A stretch of 64,000 nt of DNA from Dyella humicola (GCF_026283945.1 NZ_JAPDPC010000001.1:1984001-2048000), one strand, 5' to 3'. Numbered from the stretch's first letter, positions 38,934 to 46,844 are shown. Notes: generated from the letters alone by a model not told the origin. Translations and numbers: made by a program.

Positions 38934-38957
38934 GTCCGCTTTCGACCCGAAGCGGAC
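38934..38957 (+). repeat. Cassette hairpin, copy C (best copy)
   Basis: Arms GTCCGCTT and AAGCGGAC pair perfectly around the loop TCGACCCG. It lies 35 bases after the ParB-like gene. Confidence 0.7.
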
Positions 38958-39002
38958 GCATTTCGCGGCGTGGACTCAGGTTTATAGGTCAGAGCTAAAC
39001 GT

Positions 39003-39290
39003 ATGAAAACCTCGCATGTACTTGGGAGCATAACGGCAGCGATCTGGGTCTTCTTTGTATGGAAGGGCTACAGCTCGCTTAAGTATTTGGATGGCCAACA
39101 TGTGCCTGGCTACCCATCATCCGGCCAGGTCAATTTCTACTTTCACTTTCCAATTGTGGTGCTCTTGATTGTTTTGATTGCATTGGCTGCTAGCCGCTAT
39201 CGAATGCTCAAGATTCCCGCGGTCTTGCTATATACGCTAAGCCTATTGGCCGTTCTGCCGTATCTATTGGGCTACACGGGAGGTGTGTGA
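39003..39290 (+). CDS. Small membrane protein, unknown function
   Basis: This 95-residue protein has three predicted membrane helices (residues about 7-20, 46-63 and 68-90) with little outside them. No family is recognised. It is the third gene of the tRNA-Leu element and is followed 23 bases later by hairpin copy D. The ATG lacks a strong ribosome site, so the start is tentative. Confidence 0.6.
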   Translation: MKTSHVLGSITAAIWVFFVWKGYSSLKYLDGQHVPGYPSSGQVNFYFHFPIVVLLIVLIALAASRYRMLKIPAVLLYTLSLLAVLPYLLGYTGGV

Positions 39291-39313
39291 TTTGGCTATC
39301 AGTGAGCCGTCAT

Positions 39314-39337
39314 GTCGGCTTTCGACCCAGAGCAGAC
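39314..39337 (+). repeat. Cassette hairpin, copy D
   Basis: Copy with GTCGGCTT and AGAGCAGAC arms around TCGACCC; 24 bases after the small membrane-protein gene. Confidence 0.6.
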
Positions 39338-39363
39338 CTAAGCTGAGAGGGGCGGCCGCCACC

Positions 39364-39579
39364 ATGCCGACTGTTTACGTAGTGCTGTTGAACGAAGGAA
39401 CCGATGCCTGGCGCCCTGTTGCTGCGCGCCACTTAGGCGATTCGAACTACGAACTTCTGGGGATTGTTCCAAGCCAAGAGGAATGGAAGTTCTTGCCAGG
39501 CCAGGCGGTCGAATGTGAACCACGCGTACTTTCGGGCGACGTGGTGCTTTTAGCTGCCCGTTTGGCACAGGTCCGGTAG
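39364..39579 (+). CDS. Small conserved-looking protein, unknown function
   Basis: This 71-residue protein reads VYVVLLNEGTDAWRPVAARHLGDSNYELLG near its start, then a tail with PGQAVECEPRVLSGDVVLLAAR. It looks like a single small beta-barrel domain; I recall similar short proteins annotated hypothetical in many proteobacteria. GAGAGGGG lies about 20 bases before the ATG. It sits between hairpin copies D and E, 26 bases after D. Confidence 0.6.
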   Translation: MPTVYVVLLNEGTDAWRPVAARHLGDSNYELLGIVPSQEEWKFLPGQAVECEPRVLSGDVVLLAARLAQVR

Positions 39580-39590
39580 GCTTGTGGAAG

Positions 39591-39614
39591 CTCTGCTTCC
39601 GACCCAAAGCAGAC
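39591..39614 (+). repeat. Cassette hairpin, copy E
   Basis: Arms CTCTGCTT and AAAGCAGAC around CCGACCC; 11 bases after the previous stop. It is followed directly by ACCTAAC. Confidence 0.65.
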
Positions 39615-39717
39615 CTAACCAACGGCGGAGCTAGGGCCCCACGGGTATCCGCTCTCTTATTCCTTAGGTCAAAGCCATACGAACGGATGAGAATCGAGAA
39701 ACCAATAAGGAACGCAT

Positions 39718-40110
39718 GTGAGAAATCCTATTTTTGCGGCATTGGTCCTGGCAGCAGCAAGTGCGTCCGCAGCAGATTCCTTTGATAGCCGTGTCGCCGT
39801 CGCTAGGAAACTAGAGGACGCGCCTGATGGTCAGGCGTATGACCGGGTTCTCTATGGAGCCATCGGCAATTACATCCGAGATGCGATGGTCGAATGCTTT
39901 CCGGATGGCGTGACCCGAGACACAGGGAGCTTTACGCTTGTGGCAGACATCATGGCCAATGGTACGGCGACTCGGGTCGAAGTCCGCCCAAACACCAAGA
40001 TGTCGGCCTGCTTCAGAGATAAATTCGCAGGAGCACCTTTTCCAGCTTTGCCGACTTATGCCAGCGCCGATGGCTTACCGATCTTCATTGATATGAAGAT
40101 TACGAATTAG
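39718..40110 (+). CDS. Small secreted protein, unknown function
   Basis: This 130-residue protein (GTG start) has a signal peptide of about 19 residues ending ASASA-A. The mature part has two cysteines (in VECFPDG and SACFRDKF) that may form a disulfide. The middle FTLVADIMANGTATRVEVRPNTKMSACFRDKFAGAPFPALP resembles TonB-C-like periplasmic folds, but this is a weak resemblance. Hairpin copy F lies 56 bases downstream. It is the last gene of the element. Confidence 0.6.
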   Translation: MRNPIFAALVLAAASASAADSFDSRVAVARKLEDAPDGQAYDRVLYGAIGNYIRDAMVECFPDGVTRDTGSFTLVADIMANGTATRVEVRPNTKMSACFRDKFAGAPFPALPTYASADGLPIFIDMKITN

Positions 40111-40166
40111 TCAGAGGTTGGACTGCCTTTGGGCGTGGTCGAGAGGGTTGTTCGCCACATATGAAC

Positions 40167-40186
40167 GTCCGCAACCCAAAGCGGAC
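40167..40186 (+). repeat. Cassette hairpin, copy F (shortened)
   Basis: GTCCGC and GCGGAC arms around AACCCAAA; four bases of the usual left side are missing. Confidence 0.5.
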
Positions 40187-40375
40187 TTACCGGTGCCCGC
40201 TAGTGCGCAACGCAAGGCTCACGTTGGGACGCCACCGGAATGGTGGTTGGCCATCACCGGCGCTGCACAAGCAATCATTCCTCGGTTTTGGTCCCTAGCA
40301 GGGACTCGAATTTGAGTGGGCACCAAAAAGGCACCAAAAGTGGCTCTAGCCCTTACGCACCAACGTTTCTGTTTG

Positions 40376-40391
40376 CCCCCCTTGGGCACCA
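40376..40391 (+). other. Right attachment-site repeat (attR-like)
   Basis: Exact copy of CCCCCCTTGGGCACCA from the tRNA-Leu 3' end. About 40-60 bases to the left, GGGCACCAAAAAGGCACCAA resembles the heptamer array at 37694. The rest of the 40111-40646 gap has no gene. Confidence 0.75.
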
Positions 40392-40437
40392 ATAAGTGGA
40401 TTCAGTGGTTGAGACGCTGGGTCCCAGCAGTACGAAG

Positions 40438-40464
40438 AAACCCGCCCTTGTGGCGGTTTTTTTT
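40438..40464 (+). terminator. Rho-independent terminator beyond the right repeat
   Basis: AAACCGCC-type stem (AACCCGCC, loop CTTGT, GGCGGTT) followed by eight T residues. It lies 47 bases after attR-like repeat, about where a terminator for the tRNA-Leu gene would lie if the element were removed. It also insulates the next gene. Confidence 0.85.
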
Positions 40465-40646
40465 GTGGCTGAGTTTCTGGGGCGCCTTCAAAGCTAGCTA
40501 GGCCAAACCTGCGAAAGGTAAGTTCGCCCCCTTGTTGCTGACCGGGCATTCGTTGAGCATGCCCTGGGGGTGCTTCCCGGCTTGCTGGACGGCGGGCCGT
40601 GAGCTGCGCAAGTACATTCTGCGGACATGGCAAACAGGGGGGAGTG

Positions 40647-42416
40647 ATGGGGATGTTGCGTTTTTGCGGTCTGGGCTTATGCGTTTTCTTCGTCGGCCAA
40701 GCTTGGGCCGACGGCTGCCATTTGAAGAGGTACGGCACTTTACCGGTGGAAATGGTCGGCGAACGCGCCACGACCATGGTGAAGATCAATGGGAACGATG
40801 CGCGATTTATTCTCGATACGGGTGCTTCCTCCAACCTCATGTCGAATGCCAACGCCTCGTCGCTTGGACTCAAGCTGCAACATGCGCCACTTGGCTATCG
40901 CATCAGCGGCATTGGAGGCGACGCCTTTGTCCAGCAAACGCACGTCAAGGAATTTGGCATCCTCGGTACGACGTTCAAGAATGTTGCTTTCATCGTCGGC
41001 GGCAGCGATGCCGGTGATGGATTGCTTGGGGCCAACCTGCTCGATTTCGACGATCTTGACATCGATCTTGCGCACGGCAAATTGACGCTGTTCAAAGCGG
41101 AGCACTGCGATAAATCGGCGCTGGCGTATTGGGTAAAGGATGACAATTACAACATCGCCGATATCGAGCCGGCCGACAACCAGTTCGACCAACGCACTTT
41201 TTTCAATGTGACCATAAACGGCAAGAAAGTGAGGGCACTGCTCGATTCAGGGGCCACCGCCACCTTACTGACTCGTGACGCTGCCGAGCGAGCCGGCATC
41301 AACTTACATGCGCAAGATGTCAGGGCTGGCATGAGCAGCTACGGCCTTGGCGCGAAGCAACTCAAGACATGGACCGTACGCGTTGATTCGTTCCAAGTCG
41401 GTACGGAAATAATCCAGCACAGCAAGATGCAAGTTATTGATGGAGATATTGGAGACGGTTCAACCGACATGCTACTCGGTGTGGATTTTCTCCTCGCCCA
41501 TCACATGTTCATCGCCAACAGCCAGAAGAAAGCCTATTTCAACTATAACGGCGGGCGCGTGTTTACCTTCGCTGACGCACCAGAAAACAGCGACAAACCC
41601 GATGCCGGAGCTACGGCGCACGAAAACAGCGCTGTCCCCAAGACCGCTGGTGATTACGCGCTAACAGGCCAAGCGCACCTGTCTCGTGGCGAACCGAAGG
41701 CTGCCATCGCTGACCTGGATGAAGCGATCCGCATGGCGCCCGATCAAGCCGCTTACTATGTTGCCCGTGCGCGGGCACATGCGGTGGACAAACAGCCCGA
41801 TGCCGCGCTCGCCGATCTGGACAAGTCTTTGAGCCTGGATCCGAAGAGCTTCGAGGCGTTGCAGATGCGCGCCGAGCTCCGCCTCTCGCGCATGGACCGC
41901 ACGGGTGCCGCAACCGATGTGACGGCGGCAAGCGCTGTGGCATCCGCGGGATCAAGGCAGGCACGATCGATTGCTGCCCTCTACATCCAACTCGATCAGC
42001 CCACTGCGGCTCTACCCATTCTCGACGATTGGATTCGCCTGCATAAAGATGACGCCATGCTTGGCTCCGCACTCAACGAGCGCTGTTGGGCGCGCGGCCT
42101 GAGCAATCAGATGCTCGACGACGCCTTGAAGGACTGCCGTAAGGCGATCAAGCGTGATGGCGAAATCCCGGCCTATCTCGACAGTCTTGGCTTGATCGAG
42201 TTGCGGCTGGGACATTTTGCCGAGTCGATCAAGGCCTATGAGCAGGCCGCAGCGCAGAAGCCGCTCTCCGCGTGGGCGCGTTATGCCCTTGGGCTGGCGA
42301 AAATTCGCGATGGCCAGACGGACGCAGGTAATGCCGATCTGGTCGCCGCGCGCACGCTCGATCCGCAAATCGAAGTGCGAGCTACAAGGTATGGCTTGCC
42401 GGCGGCGGGGTCATAG
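40647..42416 (+). CDS. Exported double retropepsin-like protease with C-terminal TPR repeats
   Basis: This 589-residue protein has a signal peptide (residues 1-21). Two aspartic-protease half-domains follow: DTGAS at 57-61 with GLLG near 125, and DSGAT at 200-204 with MLLGVDFLL near 275. Each half is retropepsin-like, so together they could form a pepsin-like two-lobed active site in one chain. From about residue 345 the protein is helical with TPR-like repeats (for example ALTGQAHLSRGEPKAAIADLDEAIRMAPD). It is probably periplasmic. Substrate unknown. GGGGGGAG precedes the ATG at 40647. An M50 protease gene follows. Confidence 0.82.
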   Translation: MGMLRFCGLGLCVFFVGQAWADGCHLKRYGTLPVEMVGERATTMVKINGNDARFILDTGASSNLMSNANASSLGLKLQHAPLGYRISGIGGDAFVQQTHVKEFGILGTTFKNVAFIVGGSDAGDGLLGANLLDFDDLDIDLAHGKLTLFKAEHCDKSALAYWVKDDNYNIADIEPADNQFDQRTFFNVTINGKKVRALLDSGATATLLTRDAAERAGINLHAQDVRAGMSSYGLGAKQLKTWTVRVDSFQVGTEIIQHSKMQVIDGDIGDGSTDMLLGVDFLLAHHMFIANSQKKAYFNYNGGRVFTFADAPENSDKPDAGATAHENSAVPKTAGDYALTGQAHLSRGEPKAAIADLDEAIRMAPDQAAYYVARARAHAVDKQPDAALADLDKSLSLDPKSFEALQMRAELRLSRMDRTGAATDVTAASAVASAGSRQARSIAALYIQLDQPTAALPILDDWIRLHKDDAMLGSALNERCWARGLSNQMLDDALKDCRKAIKRDGEIPAYLDSLGLIELRLGHFAESIKAYEQAAAQKPLSAWARYALGLAKIRDGQTDAGNADLVAARTLDPQIEVRATRYGLPAAGS

Positions 42417-42422
42417 AAATCA

Positions 42423-42475
42423 AACGGGGTCAGGTTCACTTTTGATCGCCAAGGAAGTGAACTTGACCCCGTTTT
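42423..42475. repeat. GGGGTCAGGTT inverted repeat, copy a
   Basis: ACGGGGTCAGGTTCACTT at the left and AAGTGAACTTGACCCCGT at the right form a long imperfect hairpin, with TTTTT after it. It lies between two protease genes and may act as a terminator. Copies b-d are at 43689, 54139 and 55245. Confidence 0.75.
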
Positions 42476-42491
42476 TCAGGAAGGGGATACC

Positions 42492-43595
42492 GTGAAAGCT
42501 TGGATGAATCGATTCGCTCTTTGTGCCCAGGTCGTGCTGTCAGTGGTGACAGGTGCCTTGGCGACATCGCTGTGTTTTGTTTGGCTTGGCGATTCTTCGA
42601 CGAATAACGCCGCCGCGTGTCTGACTGCTGGGGTGCTGTTTATGCTCGCTCTGGTCGTGCACGAGTTAGGCCACGGCGTTTGCGCGCGACTTCTTGGCAT
42701 GACCGTGTGGGCGGTCAATATCGCGGGGCTAGAGTTTCATGCACAGCGGCGTGGCTGGAAGGTTCGCTGGTCCCGGGGCGGACGACGCCAACTAGCAGGA
42801 TTCGTATTGGCGTTTCCGCAATTTGGTCAGCCGATGCGCAAACAAATTATTGGGATGTGTCTGGGCGGCCCCGTTGGCAACATGGCGTTTGCGATCTTGT
42901 TCGGGGCAGTTGGATGGTTGTGGCGACAGCCAATGGGCTCTCTGTCATTGGCCTTTTCAGTCATGAACGCGGGATTTGCTCTGATCAATCTCGTTCCGCA
43001 CCAAGGCGCTATCGCCTCGGATGGCTTGCGCCTTCTTACTTGGCTCCGAGGCGTGGACGAGGCGGGACCCAACCTCGCATATACACGAGTGATGTCGCGC
43101 TCTCTCGCCGGGCAGACGGCAAACCAGTTGCCAGAGGACGAACTGGCATCCCTGGAACAACAGCCCACGCCGATGCCGCTCGTCGCTTTATGGTATCGAT
43201 TGAAGGCGGATCAAAATCGCGGTGACTGGCCGAGTGCAGTATCGCGAAGCGCGCAGTTCAATGCGTTGACTGCAGCGCTTGATCCCGCGAGACGAATGAT
43301 GCTGACCGAGCTAGTGGCGACATTGCGGACAGAGCTGGCGTTTTCAGAAGTAATGCTCACTGGAGATGGGACGGGATTGGTCGATGATCTGCTGCCTGCA
43401 AATGCCGCGTGGACGTCTCCCTGGCTCCTTCCGCGTTGTCAGGCGTTGTGCGCGTCCTTGCGTGGCGATCAAGAACGCTGCGCACGACTACTGGAGGTTT
43501 CGAGGCGAAAGGCGGAGAACGCCATCGATCAAGCTTTGTGGCAAAGCGAAACCTTGTTGCGCGGGTATGTCGCTGCAACTTCCGGTAATTCGTAG
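42492..43595 (+). CDS. M50-family site-2-type membrane metalloprotease
   Basis: This 367-residue protein has a zinc motif HELGH at residues 57-61 within a membrane helix and a likely third ligand Asp177 in NLVPHQGAIASDG, the counterpart of the N-P-DG motif of site-2 proteases. GGPVGNMAFAILFG is the usual intramembrane loop. The C-terminal 170 residues are soluble and helical with no domain I recognise. The GTG start at 42492 follows AGGAAGGGG. The substrate is unknown; regulated intramembrane proteolysis is the family role. Confidence 0.82.
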   Translation: MKAWMNRFALCAQVVLSVVTGALATSLCFVWLGDSSTNNAAACLTAGVLFMLALVVHELGHGVCARLLGMTVWAVNIAGLEFHAQRRGWKVRWSRGGRRQLAGFVLAFPQFGQPMRKQIIGMCLGGPVGNMAFAILFGAVGWLWRQPMGSLSLAFSVMNAGFALINLVPHQGAIASDGLRLLTWLRGVDEAGPNLAYTRVMSRSLAGQTANQLPEDELASLEQQPTPMPLVALWYRLKADQNRGDWPSAVSRSAQFNALTAALDPARRMMLTELVATLRTELAFSEVMLTGDGTGLVDDLLPANAAWTSPWLLPRCQALCASLRGDQERCARLLEVSRRKAENAIDQALWQSETLLRGYVAATSGNS

Positions 43596-43688
43596 TTCCG
43601 AATTGTCCGCGCGCTCAGGTGCAGCCCTACCCAATTACGGCACGAGTTGCGATTGAGGTTAGATGAACGTCTATACCTACGATAACGT

Positions 43689-43742
43689 GGTCAGGTTCCC
43701 TTCTCGGATTGAACGCTAACTATAGAAGGGAGCCTGACCCCG
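43689..43742. repeat. GGGGTCAGGTT inverted repeat, copy b
   Basis: GGTCAGGTTCCCTTCT at the left and AGAAGGGAGCCTGACCCC at the right, followed by ATTTTT. Same family as 42423. Confidence 0.7.
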
Positions 43743-43762
43743 ATTTTTGGCATGTCACGTTC

Positions 43763-43960
43763 TCAGTCATTCAGAGCTTTGCCGCCACGTGATGTCCCTA
43801 GCGTGTACTTGGTTCGCGTCTTGCTCGACTTCCTGAGCTTCCGACTCTCCACCGCGTACGGAATGACCCAGCAGAAGATCGCAATCAGGAACCCGCGCCA
43901 ATTGACGGATAGATCAACGGCCCCTCGCGAGAGCATTCCTAGCAGCCATGGCTGCCGCAC
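43763..43960 (-). CDS. Possible small membrane-protein remnant
   Basis: A 65-codon minus-strand ORF encodes one hydrophobic helix (RGFLIAIFCWVIPYAVES) followed by a basic tail (RKLRKSSKTRTK). That layout looks protein-like, but there is no ribosome site I trust and no family match, so it may be a fragment or chance. It is in the 514-base gap 43596-44109, which otherwise holds repeat copy b and a terminator. Confidence 0.25.
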   Translation of the reverse strand: MRQPWLLGMLSRGAVDLSVNWRGFLIAIFCWVIPYAVESRKLRKSSKTRTKYTLGTSRGGKALND

Positions 43961-44010
43961 TTGAAAATGCTGCCCCGGTCGCTGATTCTGAGCCTAAGCT
44001 CAGCTGTTCC

Positions 44011-44051
44011 AGGGGCCGATTACTTCTATACGTGGAGCAGTCGGCCCCTTT
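44011..44051. terminator. Hairpin AGGGGCCGA / TCGGCCCCT, likely terminator of the DUF2971 gene
   Basis: A 9-base GC-rich stem with a 20-base loop, followed by TTTGCTTT on the plus strand and preceded by weaker A/T runs for the minus strand. It lies about 60 bases downstream of the DUF2971 stop. Confidence 0.5.
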
Positions 44052-44109
44052 GCTTTGCAACGCGCTGTATCGCGTTCTAAGCGCTTCGCACGCTAAGAGC
44101 TAAGTCTGA

Positions 44110-44871
44110 CTAGCTCTCTTTGTTGATGACGATCACAGGGCTTGGGTCGTAGACGGAGCGCTCGGGAGGATATTTCCAGTACAGCTCGTGCTTCTGCTCG
44201 ACCATCCGGAAGGTGCGATATGCAGGGCGAGCTTTCCTAACGACGACGCCCTTGTATTCGGTCAGGGCTTCGGAAATCTCCTCAGGCGTAGAAGTGCAGT
44301 TCGCACCGACAATCACTTCGCGCAGGGTCAGACCGACGTTGAAGTTGGCAAAGTAGAGATTCTTTTCAGCAGCAACGTTGTATTCGGCCTCATTCAGATC
44401 AGTGAACAGCCGGAACTCATCCTCGTAGCTCCAGTGGGCGAACTTTGTTCGCATCGCCGACTTGAAGATCTCTGTAAGGACAGGATCGTCTGGGTCCAGG
44501 TTGATTTCATGCGGTGCGATAGGGATGGGACTTCGAGAGCGCACATAGTTGACCTGCACCGGCAGGTGGGGCGGAACGTCAAAGCCGAGGCAGATCCCCT
44601 TGTGGTGATCCGCGTAGTGGCTCCACTGGACGGGATCGCGCCATGTCCGGCTGAAGCAAATGAGGCCGAACTTGTCGTTATAAGCCTCCTTCATCCCATT
44701 CATCGTGGCGCGCCACATGCGGTTTTCCAAATCCGCGCCGACGAACTCAAATGGGTCGTTCAGCTCCATGATCCGGGCAATCTTCAGGCGCTGTTTCACG
44801 ATGTCCTGAATCGCGAACTCTTTAGAGGTGAAGTGGTAGAGCCGAATAGGCTTAGCTGCTGGCTTGTCCAT
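44110..44871 (-). CDS. DUF2971 domain-containing protein
   Basis: This 253-residue protein matches DUF2971: LYHFTSKEFAIQDI at the start, LNDPFEF at about 38, CFSRTWRDPVQWSHYADHHKGICLGFD at about 72-98 and WSYEDEFRLF at about 143. The family is of unknown function and is frequent in accessory regions. Its promoter would be in the 44872-44900 gap. A small unknown ORF starts on the other strand at 44884. Confidence 0.8.
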   Translation of the reverse strand: MDKPAAKPIRLYHFTSKEFAIQDIVKQRLKIARIMELNDPFEFVGADLENRMWRATMNGMKEAYNDKFGLICFSRTWRDPVQWSHYADHHKGICLGFDVPPHLPVQVNYVRSRSPIPIAPHEINLDPDDPVLTEIFKSAMRTKFAHWSYEDEFRLFTDLNEAEYNVAAEKNLYFANFNVGLTLREVIVGANCTSTPEEISEALTEYKGVVVRKARPAYRTFRMVEQKHELYWKYPPERSVYDPSPVIVINKES

Positions 44872-44883
44872 GCTGTTCCCCCT

Positions 44884-45060
44884 GTGCTCCGAACATCATA
44901 TCTGACAAGGGAATCGCCCCTGAAAAACGACAATTACAAGTCCACCGTCGAGGCTCCTCCGAAATCGTCACCTCCTCGACTGCCGAAGCCAGAGCTGAGC
45001 ATCGAGGAGCTGGAGCGTATCGAAGAGCAAGGGGGAGGAAAGAGCAGCGCAAACACTTAG
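44884..45060 (+). CDS. Possible small protein with charged amphipathic C-terminus
   Basis: From a GTG at 44884, 58 codons read into a Pro/Lys-rich stretch and then ELSIEELERIEEQGGGKSS, which looks like a real amphipathic helix. The frame is open far upstream but that part is antisense to the DUF2971 gene. No clear ribosome site is seen, so both start and reality are uncertain. Confidence 0.3.
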   Translation: MLRTSYLTRESPLKNDNYKSTVEAPPKSSPPRLPKPELSIEELERIEEQGGGKSSANT

Positions 45061-45196
45061 GAACCGGTGGCCAAATGAGGTAAACGGATTCTGAGTGGAG
45101 CGGCACATCATCTGGCTTTCCCCTGTGAGCTTCCGTAGCATCGGCCCTGGTCAGGTGTTGACCACCATTTGCGCTACATCGGAACAGGGGATTCAA

Positions 45197-46036
45197 ATGG
45201 AAAAGTTGAAGGTCGCCGCAATAGCGACTATTTGCGCTTTGCTTGCAGGTTGCGGAAGCAGCGCTGTCAGTGCAGTGAAGGACATGAAGTTCGACCTTGA
45301 CCCAACATTCACCGTTGGTCAGATTCTTGACAATCGAAGTGTCTGTGAGTCGAAATCTTGGAAAGCAACCAAAGATGATCGCGGTCGAACCGTAGTTGAA
45401 TATCGTTGCGACCTCAAGAACGCTAGCGAGCCTTTGAAGTCGGTGGCGAAGCAATACATTGTCGAAGAGGAGCAGACTCTCGCAGCCTGGAAGGCCACTC
45501 TTCAAGGAAATATCGAGAAGACAAAGGCTTTGGCCCAGGCCCACGAAGAGCTTCTGGCAAAGATTCAGGCGGCGACTTCCGATGCAGAGCTAGCCCCGTT
45601 GCTTCAGATGGAGCGGGATGACGTAAGCAGTCCAGAGGTTTTCCACGGCCGAATCGAAAAAGAGAAAGAGCGTCAGATAGGAAACTTGCAAAGCAGTATC
45701 GCCGCAGGCAAGGCGGACATCGAACGCAATGAAGGATCCTCGGGTGGCACAGTTGATCAGCTGGCGAAAGAAACCGACCAGAAGCTCCAGCTTGCCAAGA
45801 CTCTCGAAGGCACGAGCAGGGTCGAAGAGGTTTACCAGTGGGTGATCGACCCCGATGGCAACCCGCTTCACTCTGTCGCTGGCTTTGATTTCATTGGCGA
45901 TGCTGGCAAGAGCATCTACTCTCTGAACTTCCGCTCAGGGGCGTTTCTGATGAATATCGCCAACACTAAGGTGCAAACCTTTGCGGAGTACGTCGGGGAT
46001 CAGGGTGTCATCCGAATCATAGGTGGACAATTCTGA
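45197..46036 (+). CDS. Lipoprotein with long coiled coil, unknown function
   Basis: This 279-residue protein has a lipoprotein signal ending LLAGC with acylated Cys19. Residues about 115-215 are Lys/Glu/Ala/Gln-rich and predict a long interrupted coiled coil, while the ends look globular. AGGGGA lies just before the ATG at 45197; the frame is open from 45095 but that part is weak. It is probably anchored in an outer or inner membrane leaflet facing the periplasm. No family match is known to me. A clear terminator follows. Confidence 0.72.
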   Translation: MEKLKVAAIATICALLAGCGSSAVSAVKDMKFDLDPTFTVGQILDNRSVCESKSWKATKDDRGRTVVEYRCDLKNASEPLKSVAKQYIVEEEQTLAAWKATLQGNIEKTKALAQAHEELLAKIQAATSDAELAPLLQMERDDVSSPEVFHGRIEKEKERQIGNLQSSIAAGKADIERNEGSSGGTVDQLAKETDQKLQLAKTLEGTSRVEEVYQWVIDPDGNPLHSVAGFDFIGDAGKSIYSLNFRSGAFLMNIANTKVQTFAEYVGDQGVIRIIGGQF

Positions 46037-46063
46037 TCAACACGCCGTAACCGAGCGAGTCCC

Positions 46064-46091
46064 TAAAGCCAGCGTCTAGCTGGCTTTTTTA
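46064..46091 (+). terminator. Rho-independent terminator of the lipoprotein gene
   Basis: AAGCCAGC and GCTGGCTT pair around GTCTA, followed by a run of T. It starts 28 bases after the lipoprotein stop codon. Confidence 0.9.
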
Positions 46092-46262
46092 ATGCGCAGA
46101 GAAAATAAAGAAGTCGTAGTGAGAGAGCCCCGTGTCTGGGTACACGTTGGAAGGTCTGGATGGATCTAAGCAGAAGGTTTGCGATTGCCGCGACCGTATC
46201 GACAATCACCGTCGAGACAACACGAACTCGGTCATGCGGACATCCGCGCGGCTATCGTCCTC

Positions 46263-46844
46263 TCATTTATCCGACAGCAGGATAAGAACCATGGGGACGC
46301 CTACGATCGACGATACAACCAGCAAGATAATCACCATGCCAATGGGATTAGCGACGAATTTCGGGAATCGAATGTGGCAGGCGGACCACATGTCTGAGGC
46401 TGTCAGGAATGCCCCATAGAGTCCGATGATGGTCAATACCGTGGACGAGATGCCAAGAAAAAGGCCCTTCGACGTCATTGGCAGGCGGGCTTGGCTGGCG
46501 AGAAAAGTACCTGCAGTTATGTAGGCCGCCACAGACACCATATTGTTCATCCCATTGATGAACTGGTTTTGGAATTTGTCCTTCTTTTCTTCGTAACTCA
46601 ATTCTCTTGTTGCTTTGTGAAACGCCCGTCTCGAGCTTTCGGCGCACGCTGCGGCCCTTCTCGATTCGCTCAGAGCGATATTCGTTGCGATGGCAAGAGT
46701 TACCCTCTCTGCGTCGCTCAATGCCTCTGTGGCTGCGTTGCTGAGTGCGTCCGCCATCATCTTTGCTTGGGCCCCGGCCTCCTTTGCTTCGTTCACAGCC
46801 TCTGTCAATTCATCGATCAGGGCCTGCTTCTCAGACTCGTTCAT
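46263..46844 (-). CDS. Membrane protein with N-terminal coiled coil, unknown function
   Basis: This 193-residue protein starts with an acidic/alanine-rich helical region (about residues 3-90, NESEKQALIDELTEAVNEAKE...) and ends with three membrane helices (about 100-118, 128-148 and 165-190). The layout suggests a cytoplasmic coiled coil tethered to the inner membrane. I recognise no family. It converges on the lipoprotein gene with a terminator between them. Confidence 0.65.
   Translation of the reverse strand: MNESEKQALIDELTEAVNEAKEAGAQAKMMADALSNAATEALSDAERVTLAIATNIALSESRRAAACAESSRRAFHKATRELSYEEKKDKFQNQFINGMNNMVSVAAYITAGTFLASQARLPMTSKGLFLGISSTVLTIIGLYGAFLTASDMWSACHIRFPKFVANPIGMVIILLVVSSIVGVPMVLILLSDK

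Larger units (their letters stand above)
37578..40391 (+). mobile_element. Small genomic element inserted at tRNA-Leu, without an integrase
   Basis: The stretch between the two 16-base repeats is AT-richer than the core genes to its left. It holds a phased repeat array, five small plus-strand genes and six copies of a short hairpin. No integrase, excisionase or replication gene is visible, so it is either a decayed or a non-autonomous element. Downstream of the right repeat there is a strong terminator that may originally have followed the tRNA. Bases 37773-37965 show nothing I can interpret. Confidence 0.65.

Noticed and set aside
37968-40186. Classical integron with attC sites
   Set aside because: The hairpin lacks consistent RYYYAAC/GTTRRRY core sites (only copy E has ACCTAAC) and no integron integrase is in view. 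Kept as a hypothesis about cassette-like layout only.
44852-45544. A 230-codon minus-strand ORF over the lipoprotein gene
   Set aside because: Antisense to a gene with a clear lipoprotein signal, ribosome site and terminator.
46132-46419. A 95-codon plus-strand ORF near the lipoprotein terminator
   Set aside because: Mostly antisense to the coiled-coil membrane protein gene, with no ribosome site.
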